Assembly (NCBI GenBank): GCA_964293475.1
Contig: CAXYYJ010000019.1
Coordinates: 1 to 64,000 of the forward strand
Direction of reading: 5' to 3'
DNA length: 64,000 nucleotides
Origin: UBA12170 sp964293475
GTDB lineage: Bacteria; Bacteroidota; Bacteroidia; Bacteroidales; UBA12170
Shown here: piece by piece, positions 8,837-18,077 of the stretch
Layout: each line of letters opens with the position of its first letter
How positions within the stretch are numbered: the stretch's first letter is position 1
Program-made: the position numbers and the translations under genes
Notes under the pieces: generated by a model
What the model saw: only the letters and a program-made list of their open reading frames with translations
Database searches by the model: none
What the model was told of the DNA's origin: nothing

Positions 8837-10015
8837 ATGAGTAATCAGCAACATATATTGATACTGGGGGGAGGGTTTGCAGGCGTGGAAGCGGCCATAA
8901 AACTGAGACAATATAACTATCGGGTAACGCTCATCAGCAATCGTGATTTTCTGTTTGTCTACCCCATATCTATTTGGATACCAGTTCGTAAAAAGAGTTT
9001 CGACGATGTTAAAATTAGTCTTCATGAATTATCGCAGAAGCATGGATTTGAATTGATACAAGACGAAGTTTTGCAAATTATTGCCGCAGAGAACAAAGTT
9101 GTTTTGAGTAAATCAACCATAAACTTTGAGTATTTAATTGTCGCTTTGGGGATGGGAAAACTCAATATGAAAGGATTGGAATATACCCACAGCATTTGCG
9201 GCAAACCTACCGAAGCAGAAATTATTAAAGAAGAACTAGATAAATTGGTTGCTCAGGGACATGGCAGTATTGCCATAGGTTTTGGCAATAATCCTGCAGA
9301 TCCTACAGCAACTGCAGTCAGGGGAGGACCAGCTTTTGAGTTATTATTCAATTTTAGTCATTACCTTAAAAATCTGAATTTGCGCGATAAATTCGATATT
9401 ACTTTTTTTGCACCCATGGCAGAGCCTGGTAAAAAGATGGGAGATAAGCCTTACAAAAAAATGGATTTGTTCTTTGATCGATATCAAATCAACGTGCGAA
9501 AGGGAAAGAAAATCACACATTTCGATTCTGGTGAAGTTCATTTCGAAGACAATACTGTGTTAAAAAGCGATCTCATTATTTTCATTCCCGGAGGTGAAGG
9601 ACATCCGGTAATTAAAAAATCCGATTTGCCCTTGAGTAAGGCCGGGTTTATCAATATCGACGAGTATTGCCAGGTTGAGGACATTCCAAATATCTATGCC
9701 ATTGGCGATATTACAGCGTTGCGTGGCCCTAAATGGGCAGCAAAACAAGGCCATATTGCCGAAGTTATGGCAAAAACAGCTGCCTATAACATCCATAAAC
9801 AAATCCAGGGTAAGGAAAAGCGGAAAGAGTATAAAAAGCATTTAAATATAGTTTGTGTAATGGATTCCGGCGATGGGGCTGCTTTTATCATGCGTGCTCC
9901 CGACCGCGAAATCATTATTCCATTGCCCATTGTTGGGCATTGGATGAAGAAATTCTGGGGATTTTACTATAAAAATTCCAAGCTTAAAAGAATTCCCAGA
10001 ATTCCCGGAATGTAA
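8837..10015 (+). CDS. SQR/NDH-2-like FAD-dependent oxidoreductase
   Basis: This 392-residue two-dinucleotide-binding flavoprotein resembles sulfide:quinone oxidoreductases and type II NADH dehydrogenases, which pass electrons to quinones at the membrane surface. The N-terminal GGGFAGVEAA motif binds FAD. The later NIYAIGDITAL segment is the second FAD motif, and a C-terminal tail rich in basic and aromatic residues could touch the membrane. An inserted segment, AIGFGNNPADPTATAVRGGP, lies mid-protein. I did not find the pair of redox cysteines expected of a classical SQR; the only clear cysteines are in SICGKP, EYCQVED and IVCVMD. The substrate is therefore undecided. It is convergent with the next gene. 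Confidence 0.72.
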   Translation: MSNQQHILILGGGFAGVEAAIKLRQYNYRVTLISNRDFLFVYPISIWIPVRKKSFDDVKISLHELSQKHGFELIQDEVLQIIAAENKVVLSKSTINFEYLIVALGMGKLNMKGLEYTHSICGKPTEAEIIKEELDKLVAQGHGSIAIGFGNNPADPTATAVRGGPAFELLFNFSHYLKNLNLRDKFDITFFAPMAEPGKKMGDKPYKKMDLFFDRYQINVRKGKKITHFDSGEVHFEDNTVLKSDLIIFIPGGEGHPVIKKSDLPLSKAGFINIDEYCQVEDIPNIYAIGDITALRGPKWAAKQGHIAEVMAKTAAYNIHKQIQGKEKRKEYKKHLNIVCVMDSGDGAAFIMRAPDREIIIPLPIVGHWMKKFWGFYYKNSKLKRIPRIPGM

Positions 10016-10067
10016 GCACCAACCTATTGAGAATCCGCCAATTCGAAAATAGGTAAGGATTTAAGGT

Positions 10068-11624
10068 TTAGTGATTTAGAATCTGACTAATTTTTTCAGC
10101 AGCATTTTCGCCATCCATGGCACTGCTTACTATTCCGCCGGCATAACCGGCACCTTCACCCACAGGGTAAAGCTGGGCAATTTCAATATGTTCCATGGTT
10201 TCGCTGTTTCTTGGTATTCTTATGGGAGACGAAGTGCGGCTTTCCACGCCAAGAATAATGGCATCGTGAGCGTAATAACCTCTCATTTTAGCGCCAAAAT
10301 CCCTAAAAGCTTTTCGCAAGGGTTCGTTGATATATTTTGGCATCAGATCGTGCAGTGGGGCATTGGTAACTCCAGGTAAATAGCTGTTTTCGGGCAAATC
10401 GGCGCTCATTCGTTTGTTCACATAGTCAATCATTCGTTGGGCTGGAGCTTTCTGGCTTTTTCCTCCGGCCACATGGGCCATTCTTTCCAAATCCTGCTGA
10501 AACTGAAGCCCGGCAAACACCCCAAATTTTTGATATTCCTGGAGTTCATTCACTTTTATGGTGGCCACAATTCCGCTGTTGGCAAAGGGTGAATTTCGCA
10601 TATTATTGCTCATACCATTCACCACAACTTCATCGCTTGAAGTGGCCGAAGGAACAATGATCCCACCCGGGCACATACAGAAACTAAATACTCCTTTGTT
10701 CCCAACCTGAGTCACCAGGCTGTAGGCAGCTGTTGGCAAAAGCGGATCTTTTTCGGGGGTATGATATTGGATGGTATTGATAAGCTGTTGTGGGTGCTCT
10801 ATTCTAACCCCCGCTGCAAAGTCTTTGCTTTCGATGGAAATACCCTTTTTGTCAAGCAAATAGTAAATGTCGCGGGCACTGTGACCGCTTGCCAAAATGG
10901 TTGCTGATGCCCGGTATTCCTTGCCATTTTGGTCAATTGCACCCAGAATTTTATTTTCGTGAATAATAAAATCGACCACTTTGGTTTGGAAATGAAATTC
11001 TCCTCCGGCTTGCAGAATGGTTTCGCGCATGGCGGTAATCAGTCCGAGCAGTTTGTTGGTTCCCAAATGGGGATGGGCATCCACAAGAATGTCGGGATCG
11101 GCTCCATGAGCCACAAAAATTCCGAGAATTTTATTTACATCGCCACGTTTCGAGCTTCGGGTGTAGAGTTTGCCATCGGAATAGGTGCCGGCTCCGCCTT
11201 CGCCATAGCAATAATTGGAATCGGGATTCACCTGATGGGTGCGGTAGAGTTGGGCCACATCTTTTTTCCGCTCGCTAATCATCTTCCCTCTTTCTAAAAT
11301 GATGGGTTTGATGCCTCTTTCAATGAGACCCAATGCAGCAAACAATCCGGCTGGTCCGGCTCCAATGACCAGAACTTCTTTTTTACCATCCACAGGTTTC
11401 CACTCGTATTTTAACCCGGAAATTTCGGGCGATTCATTGATGAAGACTTCAGCTTTGAGCAGTATTTTAACTTGCTTTGAACGGGCGTCAATGCTTCGTC
11501 GCAAATGGTTAATATGTTGAATGGCAGATGGATTAACGCGGCAGACTTTGGCAGCTGCCATTTTTATTTCTTCGCTATTTGCTGCCTGTTGGGGCAGTAA
11601 AATAAGCTCAATTATTTTTCGCAT
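10068..11624 (-). CDS. COG2509-type FAD-dependent dehydrogenase
   Basis: This 518-residue flavoprotein belongs to the uncharacterised COG2509 family of NAD(P)/FAD-dependent oxidoreductases. An N-terminal domain of about 75 residues with basic segments precedes the FAD-binding motif VIGAGPAGLFAALGL (near residue 86). The NYCYGEGGAGTYSDGKL signature is characteristic of the family, and the C-terminal PVGEGAGYAGGIVSSAMDG segment closes the FAD site. The physiological reaction is unknown. It starts six bases after the porT stop, so the two are probably cotranscribed, and it converges with the flavoprotein on the other strand. Confidence 0.85.
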   Translation of the reverse strand: MRKIIELILLPQQAANSEEIKMAAAKVCRVNPSAIQHINHLRRSIDARSKQVKILLKAEVFINESPEISGLKYEWKPVDGKKEVLVIGAGPAGLFAALGLIERGIKPIILERGKMISERKKDVAQLYRTHQVNPDSNYCYGEGGAGTYSDGKLYTRSSKRGDVNKILGIFVAHGADPDILVDAHPHLGTNKLLGLITAMRETILQAGGEFHFQTKVVDFIIHENKILGAIDQNGKEYRASATILASGHSARDIYYLLDKKGISIESKDFAAGVRIEHPQQLINTIQYHTPEKDPLLPTAAYSLVTQVGNKGVFSFCMCPGGIIVPSATSSDEVVVNGMSNNMRNSPFANSGIVATIKVNELQEYQKFGVFAGLQFQQDLERMAHVAGGKSQKAPAQRMIDYVNKRMSADLPENSYLPGVTNAPLHDLMPKYINEPLRKAFRDFGAKMRGYYAHDAIILGVESRTSSPIRIPRNSETMEHIEIAQLYPVGEGAGYAGGIVSSAMDGENAAEKISQILNH

Positions 11625-11630
11625 AGTTGT

Positions 11631-12413
11631 TTATTCGAAGGTGAAAACCAATTGAAATACTTTGGAATGTATAGATTCAATGGGATCGGTGTAAATATTA
11701 TTTTCGTTTTTCAAAAGGTCTTTAAAACCATAGCTCATGCGGAGCTCAATGCCCATTTTGAACCAGTTGTAGTAGAAATCGAAACCGGCGCCTGCTTCAA
11801 AGGCAAAATCGGAGCGGTAAAGTTTTATTACTACATCACGCTCGTTAACATCTTCAGTTTTTCCGGCCTGTGCTGCCAAATCAATCACAAATTTCCCCCC
11901 AATAAACACATAGGGACGGGCATTGTGAAGTCTTACAGCTTTGTATTTTAAATAGAAAGGAAAATTGAGATGTGTGGATGGCACTTTTTTCTCATATCCT
12001 TCAATAAGCAGAGGTATTCCCCTATAGTATTTTATGATATCGTATTTTAGTTTTCGTTCATTAAAGAGCAATTCGGGCGTAAATCGCAGGTTGAAATATT
12101 TGCCCAGACGAAGGTCAGATACAATACCAATGGTAAATCCGAGTTGCGGAACGGCTTCTATGTTTCTGAGGTAGGCTGAATCGGCCAAAAACTCCGGAAT
12201 TTGTTCCTGATAGTAGGTAAAATTAGTAAAACCAGGGCGCAATTTCATGGAATAGAGCATCTGATTGACACCCAGATAAAAACCAAAGTGGATGGCTTTT
12301 TCGTCGTAACGGGGCTGATTGGGAACAGTGGTGGACTGTCCAAAGCCCGAAATTCCCAGACTTAGAGCACCAATAATCAGGGCCAGGGTTAATATTTGAC
12401 TATATTTTTTCAA
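11631..12413 (-). CDS. porT: PorT/SprT-like outer-membrane beta-barrel, T9SS component
   Basis: This 260-residue protein has a signal peptide (about residues 1-25) followed by alternating hydrophobic strands ending in FQLVFTFE, a typical outer-membrane barrel end. Length, the AIHFGFYLGVN start of the mature part, the SDLRLGKYFNLRFTPEL strand pair and the position next to ubiE all suit PorT, a T9SS protein. The ubiE-porT neighbourhood is one I recall from other Bacteroidota, which raises confidence. Its presence matches the T9SS-sorted proteins at 5.4, 19.4 and 21.9 kb. The alternative is a generic PorT-family barrel not needed for T9SS. Confidence 0.75.
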   Translation of the reverse strand: MKKYSQILTLALIIGALSLGISGFGQSTTVPNQPRYDEKAIHFGFYLGVNQMLYSMKLRPGFTNFTYYQEQIPEFLADSAYLRNIEAVPQLGFTIGIVSDLRLGKYFNLRFTPELLFNERKLKYDIIKYYRGIPLLIEGYEKKVPSTHLNFPFYLKYKAVRLHNARPYVFIGGKFVIDLAAQAGKTEDVNERDVVIKLYRSDFAFEAGAGFDFYYNWFKMGIELRMSYGFKDLLKNENNIYTDPIESIHSKVFQLVFTFE

Positions 12414-12461
12414 TCTCTACTTAACGTTCTTAGTGATTCAATATTGCAAGCGTTTTTTGAA

Positions 12462-13175
12462 CTATTTCTCAGTTTTTTTTCCAAAATACAAAGTGGTGAT
12501 TCCGAAGGTTAACTTTTTCTGTCCTACTTCAACATATCCCGCTTTCTTCAGATGGTTCAGAAATTCCTGGCCATCGGGAAATTGTTTTACCGATTCGGGC
12601 AAATAGGTATAAGCAGATTGATGCTTGCTTACTTTTTTGCCTAAAGTGGGAAGGATAAATGAGAAGTAGAATTGATAGATTTGTTTTACAGGAAACACAG
12701 TGGGTTTGCTGAATTCAAGAATATAAACATACCCGTTTTTCTTAGTAACGCGGAACATTTCCTTCAAACCTTTGTCCAAATCCTCGTAGTTGCGAACGCC
12801 ATAAGCCACCGTTACAGCATCGAAGAAACCGTCGTTGTATTTCAGATATTCGGAGTCGCCAAGTTCCATAGATATTTGGCTTTCAAGGTTTTTGTCCTTA
12901 ATTTTTTTCTTGCCGACATTGAGCATATTTTCCGAAATATCGGCGCCAATGATTGAAGCTTGTGGCAGCTCTTTGGCAATGGTAATGGCCAAATCGCCTG
13001 TACCGGTTGCTATATCTAAAATCTGGTAAGGATTGTGTTTTTTCAGATGGTTTACGAGGACTTTCCTCCAGTAAATATCAATGCCTAAGGAAAGAAAATG
13101 GTTTAGGAAGTCGTATTGACCTGCAATACGATTAAACATATCTCTCACTTGATCTTTTTTCTTTTCCTCAGTCAT
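12462..13175 (-). CDS. ubiE: Demethylmenaquinone methyltransferase
   Basis: This 237-residue SAM-dependent methyltransferase performs the last step of menaquinone synthesis, methylating demethylmenaquinone (menG/ubiE). The family signatures are VRDMFNRIAGQYDFLNHFLSLGID at the N-terminus (cited here in part only: MFNRIAGQYDFLNHFLS), the SAM-binding DIATGTGDLAI, VAYGVRNYED, and VYILEFSKP. It starts eight bases after the rfaE1 stop and precedes porT. As the quinone partner of complex I, whose genes lie at the far end of this window, menaquinone is expected in this lineage. Confidence 0.92.
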   Translation of the reverse strand: MTEEKKKDQVRDMFNRIAGQYDFLNHFLSLGIDIYWRKVLVNHLKKHNPYQILDIATGTGDLAITIAKELPQASIIGADISENMLNVGKKKIKDKNLESQISMELGDSEYLKYNDGFFDAVTVAYGVRNYEDLDKGLKEMFRVTKKNGYVYILEFSKPTVFPVKQIYQFYFSFILPTLGKKVSKHQSAYTYLPESVKQFPDGQEFLNHLKKAGYVEVGQKKLTFGITTLYFGKKTEK

Positions 13176-13183
13176 GGGTTCGG

Positions 13184-14182
13184 TTATTTAGTAAGTTCGT
13201 TAAATAGTTTTTCTTTGTTTACAGGCACCACCCCAACTTCTTCGCATACCAATCCGCCAGCCATGTTCGAAATATGAGCAAGCTGCTGAGCAGGAATGTT
13301 TTGAGCCAGACACAGAGCTGCCACACTTATTACAGTGTCGCCAGCTCCTGAAACATCGGAAATATTTCGGATATGAGCCGGAATGCTTTGGTGGACGATT
13401 TCTCCGCTGATTTGTCGCAGACTAATCATAACTCCGTTTTCTGAAAGCGTGGTAAAGAAATATTTGCAATTCAGCTCATTTTGAAGCTGTTCCACTGCTT
13501 TTTTAAGTTTTTCGGTTTCATGAGCTTCAAAGTTTTCGTTGATTCCTTCGCGAAGCTCTTTCAGGTTGGGTTTGAAAAGGGTGGTATTTTTAAAATGGTG
13601 AAAATTTCTTTTTTTCGGGTCTACCACGGTGGGAATTTCATTGGCTACTTCAATCACCGATTCAATAATATGCTTGGAAATCACGCCTTTATCGTAATCC
13701 TGAAAAACGATTACATCAATTTTGTGCTGACCGAGAATTTGTTGAATGGTACTCAGAAGGAGCTCGTTGTCCGAAGAATTTAGGGGTTCATCGGTTTCTT
13801 CATCCACGCGAAGCATTTGACTGGAATTGCCAATAACCCTGAATTTTGTGGTGGTGATTCGGCTGGGGCTTTTTATAATTCCCTCCGCTGTAATTTGATT
13901 TTGCTCTAAAATTTCAAGAAATTTATCAGCCTGGGAATCTTGCCCCACCACGGAGCAAAGAATGGGTTGGGCACCCAACGCTTTAATATTCAATGCCACA
14001 TTGGCAGCGCCGCCAAGTCGGTCGCTGCGCCGTTTTACAGCAACAATAGGAACAGGAGCTTCGGGAGAAATCCTTTCTACTTTACCGAAGATATAACTGT
14101 CGATCATTACATCGCCAATAATGAGAACTTTTTGCTGTTCAAATTTTTGGAATATTTGCCTGATTTGGTCTTTTTCTGTCAT
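13184..14182 (-). CDS. rfaE1: D-glycero-beta-D-manno-heptose-7-phosphate kinase (HldE N-domain type)
   Basis: This 332-residue PfkB-family kinase phosphorylates heptose-7-phosphate at C1 for the ADP-heptose of LPS. Visible are VLIIGDVMIDSYIFG, the RISPEAPVPI segment typical of HldA/HldE, the GGAANVALNI motif, VDPKKRNF, and the catalytic DVSGAGDTVI. The nucleotidyltransferase domain found in fused HldE proteins is absent, so this is the single-domain form. The frame is open to 14239, but that start lies upstream of the predicted promoter and adds an atypical leader, so MTEKDQ at 14182 is preferred. ubiE and porT follow closely and may be cotranscribed. Confidence 0.88.
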   Translation of the reverse strand: MTEKDQIRQIFQKFEQQKVLIIGDVMIDSYIFGKVERISPEAPVPIVAVKRRSDRLGGAANVALNIKALGAQPILCSVVGQDSQADKFLEILEQNQITAEGIIKSPSRITTTKFRVIGNSSQMLRVDEETDEPLNSSDNELLLSTIQQILGQHKIDVIVFQDYDKGVISKHIIESVIEVANEIPTVVDPKKRNFHHFKNTTLFKPNLKELREGINENFEAHETEKLKKAVEQLQNELNCKYFFTTLSENGVMISLRQISGEIVHQSIPAHIRNISDVSGAGDTVISVAALCLAQNIPAQQLAHISNMAGGLVCEEVGVVPVNKEKLFNELTK

Positions 14183-14191
14183 GCTATAATA

Positions 14192-14224
14192 ATTGCGGCA
14201 AAAATAGTAATATTTTGCCGCAAT
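14192..14224 (-). promoter_or_regulatory. 12-bp inverted repeat overlapping the rfaE1 promoter
   Basis: ATTGCGGCAAAA (14192-14203) is repeated inverted at 14213-14224 with a nine-base loop. On the minus strand the proximal arm contains TATTTTTG (14206-14199), a -7 element for rfaE1 whose start codon is at 14182. The same hairpin follows the stop of the TPR gene by about 20 bases, so it may act as operator, attenuator or a weak terminator. Confidence 0.6.
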
Positions 14225-14245
14225 CAGGGAGCATTTCAACGGAAG

Positions 14246-14857
14246 TTAATTGATGAGCTTTAGCCCTTCAGAAGCTGATTCGTCGTTGGGTTTAAAGAGC
14301 AAAGCTTTTTGAAACAGGATTTTTGCGTCGTTGAATTTCCCCATTTGATAATAGTTCCAGGCAAGAAGAACCACAGTGTCGTAATCGAATGGGAATAAAT
14401 TAATTACCAGCGACAGGTGCTTTTCGGCTTCCTTATATTGGCCTTTCTGATAATAAATGAGAGCCAATCTATAGTTTACCGAAGTCTCATTGGGCGATAT
14501 TTGCAATATTTCTTTATAAACCTTGATTACCATATCGGTTTTGCCGAGGGCCAGCATGGGGTGCGCAATTCCGTTGCGTGCTTCTATGCTCATGGGTTTT
14601 AGAGCCAATGCCTTTTGGTAATAGGTTGTTGATTCAATGTATTGCCCGGCCAGATAATCGAGCCATCCAAGCCTTAGGTTATATTCGTAGGAATTGGGGG
14701 AATAGTTTTGCTTGAGCCGATCTACAGCCTTTGAATACTCTCCATCAATTTCGAGTTCTATACTTTCGCGAAATGCTTTTAAATCGCTGTTAAAATCCTG
14801 TGCAAAAACTCCAAAGCCAAAAAGGAGAAAGAGAATTAATGAGATACTTTTTATCAT
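14246..14857 (-). CDS. Secreted TPR-repeat protein
   Basis: This 203-residue protein has a signal peptide (MIKSISLILFLLFGFGVFAQ) and four to five TPR helices pairs across residues about 25-200. Examples are LGWLDYLAGQYIESTTYYQKAL, of which the A-x-x-x-Y-x-x-A pattern is visible, and the YRLALIYYQKGQYKEAEKHL segment. TPR domains bind protein partners; this one should lie in the periplasm. It starts only two bases after the stop of the urea-transporter/M23 gene and is the last member of the seven-gene unit. Its partner is unknown and may be the M23 domain encoded just upstream. Confidence 0.78.
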   Translation of the reverse strand: MIKSISLILFLLFGFGVFAQDFNSDLKAFRESIELEIDGEYSKAVDRLKQNYSPNSYEYNLRLGWLDYLAGQYIESTTYYQKALALKPMSIEARNGIAHPMLALGKTDMVIKVYKEILQISPNETSVNYRLALIYYQKGQYKEAEKHLSLVINLFPFDYDTVVLLAWNYYQMGKFNDAKILFQKALLFKPNDESASEGLKLIN

Positions 14858-14859
14858 GA

Positions 14860-17052
14860 TTAATTTTTTTGTGATATGTGTAAGTTATTGTGGTTTAATG
14901 ATATGTCAATTAATCCTGTTGAATGAATTTCAATTTGATAAATGCTTTGTTTTTTAAGCTTTCCAAACTGATAATTCGATACCGAGCTTTCAAGCGTTAA
15001 AACATTCGGGGAAAAATCGTCGTCGGTTTTTTGATAAACAAGGGTGTATTTTGTGTGAAGATAAATATAAAACGGGGCTAAAAAATCCTGAGCAATGCGG
15101 GTTCCCCAGTTTATGGAAGTTATATGCAGTGCTACTTCATCATCTATTTTTACTCCGGCATAGAATGAATGGTGAACTTTGTATAAAGCCAAATAGAAAT
15201 GGTACAATGCTGTGGATTTTTTCCCTACAAAATTTTTGAAATAGGTTAAATTTCCATCGTTGTAGAAATAGGCGAAGGAGTTTGTATCAACCGACTCAAT
15301 ATAGGTGTTTCTATACATATCGGCTTGTATTCGCCACAATTCCAGCCTTTTAATCCCGTTTTCTTCTATTTCTATTTCAATTTCTCTACCTACTTCCCAG
15401 GTCATAGCTTTATTCATGAGCTCGTTGATTCCTATTTTTTCAATCTTTTCGCCGGTTTTAGGAAAGTCGTAAGTTTTAAGGCTTCTTTTGCCTTGTTCAT
15501 CAATAGTAAAGAACGACGAAATTGGATATAAGATGGTGTGGCTTCCTATATAAGGTGTTTGTTGCAACTGAAAATGTAGATGGGGGTAGGGGCTCCGTCC
15601 GCTGTTACCAACTTTGGCAATCACTTGTCCTTTTTTTACCCAGTCGCCCTTTTTTAGGCTAATGCTATCTTTTTGAAGATGAGAGTATTTAGAGAATAAA
15701 TACTCGGAATGCTTAATTACAATCGTATTACCCCAATTTGATAATAGATTGTTTTCACCCACCGGATTATCGTGTATGTTTCGTACAACTTCCTGAACAA
15801 TGCCATCGTAGGCTGCTAAAACATTTTTATTGTAGCATAAATAATCGTTCAAAGCAAATCCATCGCCTTGATACTGAGAGCCGGAAGCGTTTAGAATGAC
15901 GAAATCCCATGCGTGTTTCCAGTCTTCTTTGTGGGTGTATTCGCCATTATGAGCCTGTGAAATGGTCCAGATACCACTAATTGGCAGCTGAATAGGTAGA
16001 TACTTTAATTCCGCGAAACGCTTTTCGGCCAGCTGATCGAAATACAAATTTTTCTCAGGGCTATAATGCTGAACGTAAACCTGTTTGAGATGATATTTGT
16101 TTTTTAACCGAATCTTATTCATATAAAGAAAAAGAATAACGGTGGCGTTGAAGGGTAAAGCATAAATACCTAAGCCCCAGAGACTAAAAAGCTTCATGGA
16201 TGCAATGGTAATTAAAACCACCAAAGGCAAAATCAGGAGCATCCACAACATTGAAAACCTGTTTGGAATTAAATAGAATCCACCAATGGCTATTGCGGTG
16301 AGGATAAAGTTAAAACCGATATATGAATAGCTAAGCTCCTCAAGGCTTGCGCCCATAATGGAGTAAAATCCCCAGGCGGAGTAAAAACCAATCAGCGACA
16401 AAATAAAGCCAATTCTGGAATGGAATAACAGGCCGATTGCAATCAGAATACCTGCAACTACTTGATATTGAAAGAAAATGGCTCCAAGACTAAGAAAATA
16501 TATATCTAAGGAATATAGAACCGGAATGGCCGAGACAAAATTATAAAGCCCAATGAGCGATGAGCCACCAATTTCATAGAGATGGTTATAGTGATAGATG
16601 CTTCTGTCGCTCAATCCCAGATAGGTAAAGGATGATGACGAAAAATCGACCATCCAGATTCCAAGCAAAAAGGGGATGGAAAGAAATGGAAGACCATAGT
16701 TGGCAAAGAATTGCCAGAGTGTGGCAGATAGAAGCAGCACAAGCAGGCTAATGAAAAAGGCAAAAATGAATAGAGAGAATGATGGCTCAAAATACAATCC
16801 TATGCCAAGCCCGGTTAACAGGCTGTTATAGCTGAATACGCCTGTTTCCGTTTTTGTTTTGTCGAACCCCAGCTGTCGGGCTATGAATAAGCTGACAACC
16901 ACCGAAAAAACCCCCATGAATCCAGACCAGAAATCGAAAAAGCTGACCAACAACAGAAGTGCTCCAAATATTTTCTGATTAGAAAAAAATATTTGTGCAT
17001 AACTGAGAAGCAGGCTGTCCCCAAATTTTATGAGTGTGTTTTTTGTTTCCAC
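14860..17052 (-). CDS. Urea transporter (UT) domain fused to M23 peptidase
   Basis: This 730-residue protein has a multi-pass N-terminal half (residues about 1-312) with two pseudo-repeats. Each carries a UT-family signature: VFSYNSLLTGLGIGLYF near 72-88 and YIGFNFILTAIAIGG near 244-258, with LGIYALPFNATVILFL near 294. UT proteins are urea channels. Residues about 355-510 form an M23 (LytM) metallopeptidase domain with HAWDF (380-384) and HLHF (491-494) as zinc ligands and SGRSPYPHLH around the active site; this domain should face the periplasm and cut peptidoglycan or another peptide. Residues 510-730 form an unknown domain. It overlaps the preceding acyltransferase gene by 25 bases. Confidence 0.82.
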   Translation of the reverse strand: METKNTLIKFGDSLLLSYAQIFFSNQKIFGALLLLVSFFDFWSGFMGVFSVVVSLFIARQLGFDKTKTETGVFSYNSLLTGLGIGLYFEPSFSLFIFAFFISLLVLLLSATLWQFFANYGLPFLSIPFLLGIWMVDFSSSSFTYLGLSDRSIYHYNHLYEIGGSSLIGLYNFVSAIPVLYSLDIYFLSLGAIFFQYQVVAGILIAIGLLFHSRIGFILSLIGFYSAWGFYSIMGASLEELSYSYIGFNFILTAIAIGGFYLIPNRFSMLWMLLILPLVVLITIASMKLFSLWGLGIYALPFNATVILFLYMNKIRLKNKYHLKQVYVQHYSPEKNLYFDQLAEKRFAELKYLPIQLPISGIWTISQAHNGEYTHKEDWKHAWDFVILNASGSQYQGDGFALNDYLCYNKNVLAAYDGIVQEVVRNIHDNPVGENNLLSNWGNTIVIKHSEYLFSKYSHLQKDSISLKKGDWVKKGQVIAKVGNSGRSPYPHLHFQLQQTPYIGSHTILYPISSFFTIDEQGKRSLKTYDFPKTGEKIEKIGINELMNKAMTWEVGREIEIEIEENGIKRLELWRIQADMYRNTYIESVDTNSFAYFYNDGNLTYFKNFVGKKSTALYHFYLALYKVHHSFYAGVKIDDEVALHITSINWGTRIAQDFLAPFYIYLHTKYTLVYQKTDDDFSPNVLTLESSVSNYQFGKLKKQSIYQIEIHSTGLIDISLNHNNLHISQKN

Positions 17053-18074
17053 AATTTATATTTTATTTTTTGCCAGGCAAACGTAAGTAAACTTGATAAA
17101 ATGGTTATCACCACGAAACTGATAACTAATTTAAGAATATTAAACTGTTGAAACCACCAGGTAGCTAAATTGCCAATAATTAGCCATTGAAATACATAAA
17201 CAGCCGTAATGTTTTTGCTCAGGAAACCCAAATATTTATAGGCTATTGAGAAATTTACCGTCTTTAAAAAATAATGTGTTACAATGAAAATTAAGGCCAT
17301 AAACACCAGCGACCACAAGTAAAAATCAAAACCATGATGATAATATGCAGGCAGCACATGGGTTATATTTGATGCAAATTCCCAGGTTAGATAGAGAAAC
17401 AAAATGATTACCACGGAGGCCAAAAGGAACCTGTTTTCTTTTTCTGCAAATTCAATCACGATGTTCTTATGGCTGGCAACCAGATAACCAATTAATGGAT
17501 AGGCAAACCAAGGGAAAAATGGAAAATAGGACCAACTGGTTCCTCCAGTAATAAAAGCGGCTAAATAGCTGATTTTGAATGATTCGTTCGGTGTAAAGTG
17601 AAAGCTGCCAATGATAAAAACAATAAAAATTAAGCCAATCATCAGCAAACCGTTGTTTTTATATTTCTGCGGAATCAGTGCAAGTGCAATAAAACTTAAG
17701 CCGGCGGTGGGTAAAATGTCCACACCGAAGATATAGTGATAGATATTTATCTCCCAGTTTTGGAAATAAACATGATAAATGAGATTTAAATTGAGCCCCA
17801 CGTTGAGCAGTAAACCCCAGATTATTAGCTTAAATCCCCTGAAAACATTGTCGCTTAGGGCAGAATTTTTAGAGTAGCTCAGGAAACCCATGATTACCAG
17901 GAAAATAGGAGCTGCCGGGGTTCCGCCCAGAAAAAGCGAAACCTTGCCTGCCCAACCGGATGATATTTCCGGTTGAGCAAACAGTTCCATAATGTGTACC
18001 TGAATCATCAGCAGAATCGAAACTCCGCGGACCACGTCAAGCAACATCATTCTATTATTATTCCTGATTTCCAT
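17028..18074 (-). CDS. Multi-pass acyltransferase-like protein (DUF1624/HGSNAT-like)
   Basis: This 348-residue integral membrane protein has about ten transmembrane segments. The N-terminal RMMLLDVVRGVSILLMIQVH segment, with the D-x-x-R-G and a conserved His, resembles the heparan-alpha-glucosaminide N-acetyltransferase/DUF1624 and acyltransferase-3 superfamily, which moves acyl groups across membranes. The FPWFAYPLIGYL segment supports this. The acceptor is unknown. It lies four bases after the decarboxylase gene and overlaps the UT-M23 gene, so it belongs to the same transcription unit. A plausible but untested role is acylating the product of the upstream enzymes. Confidence 0.7.
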   Translation of the reverse strand: MEIRNNNRMMLLDVVRGVSILLMIQVHIMELFAQPEISSGWAGKVSLFLGGTPAAPIFLVIMGFLSYSKNSALSDNVFRGFKLIIWGLLLNVGLNLNLIYHVYFQNWEINIYHYIFGVDILPTAGLSFIALALIPQKYKNNGLLMIGLIFIVFIIGSFHFTPNESFKISYLAAFITGGTSWSYFPFFPWFAYPLIGYLVASHKNIVIEFAEKENRFLLASVVIILFLYLTWEFASNITHVLPAYYHHGFDFYLWSLVFMALIFIVTHYFLKTVNFSIAYKYLGFLSKNITAVYVFQWLIIGNLATWWFQQFNILKLVISFVVITILSSLLTFAWQKIKYKLWKQKTHS

Positions 18075-18077
18075 AGT

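Noticed and set aside
10022..10054. ACCTATT/AATAGGT inverted repeat between convergent flavoprotein genes as terminator
   Set aside because: The stem is weak and no T-run follows on either strand, so termination is not supported.
14183..14239. Upstream ATG extending rfaE1
   Set aside because: It lies on or beyond the predicted promoter and hairpin and gives an atypical N-terminus.
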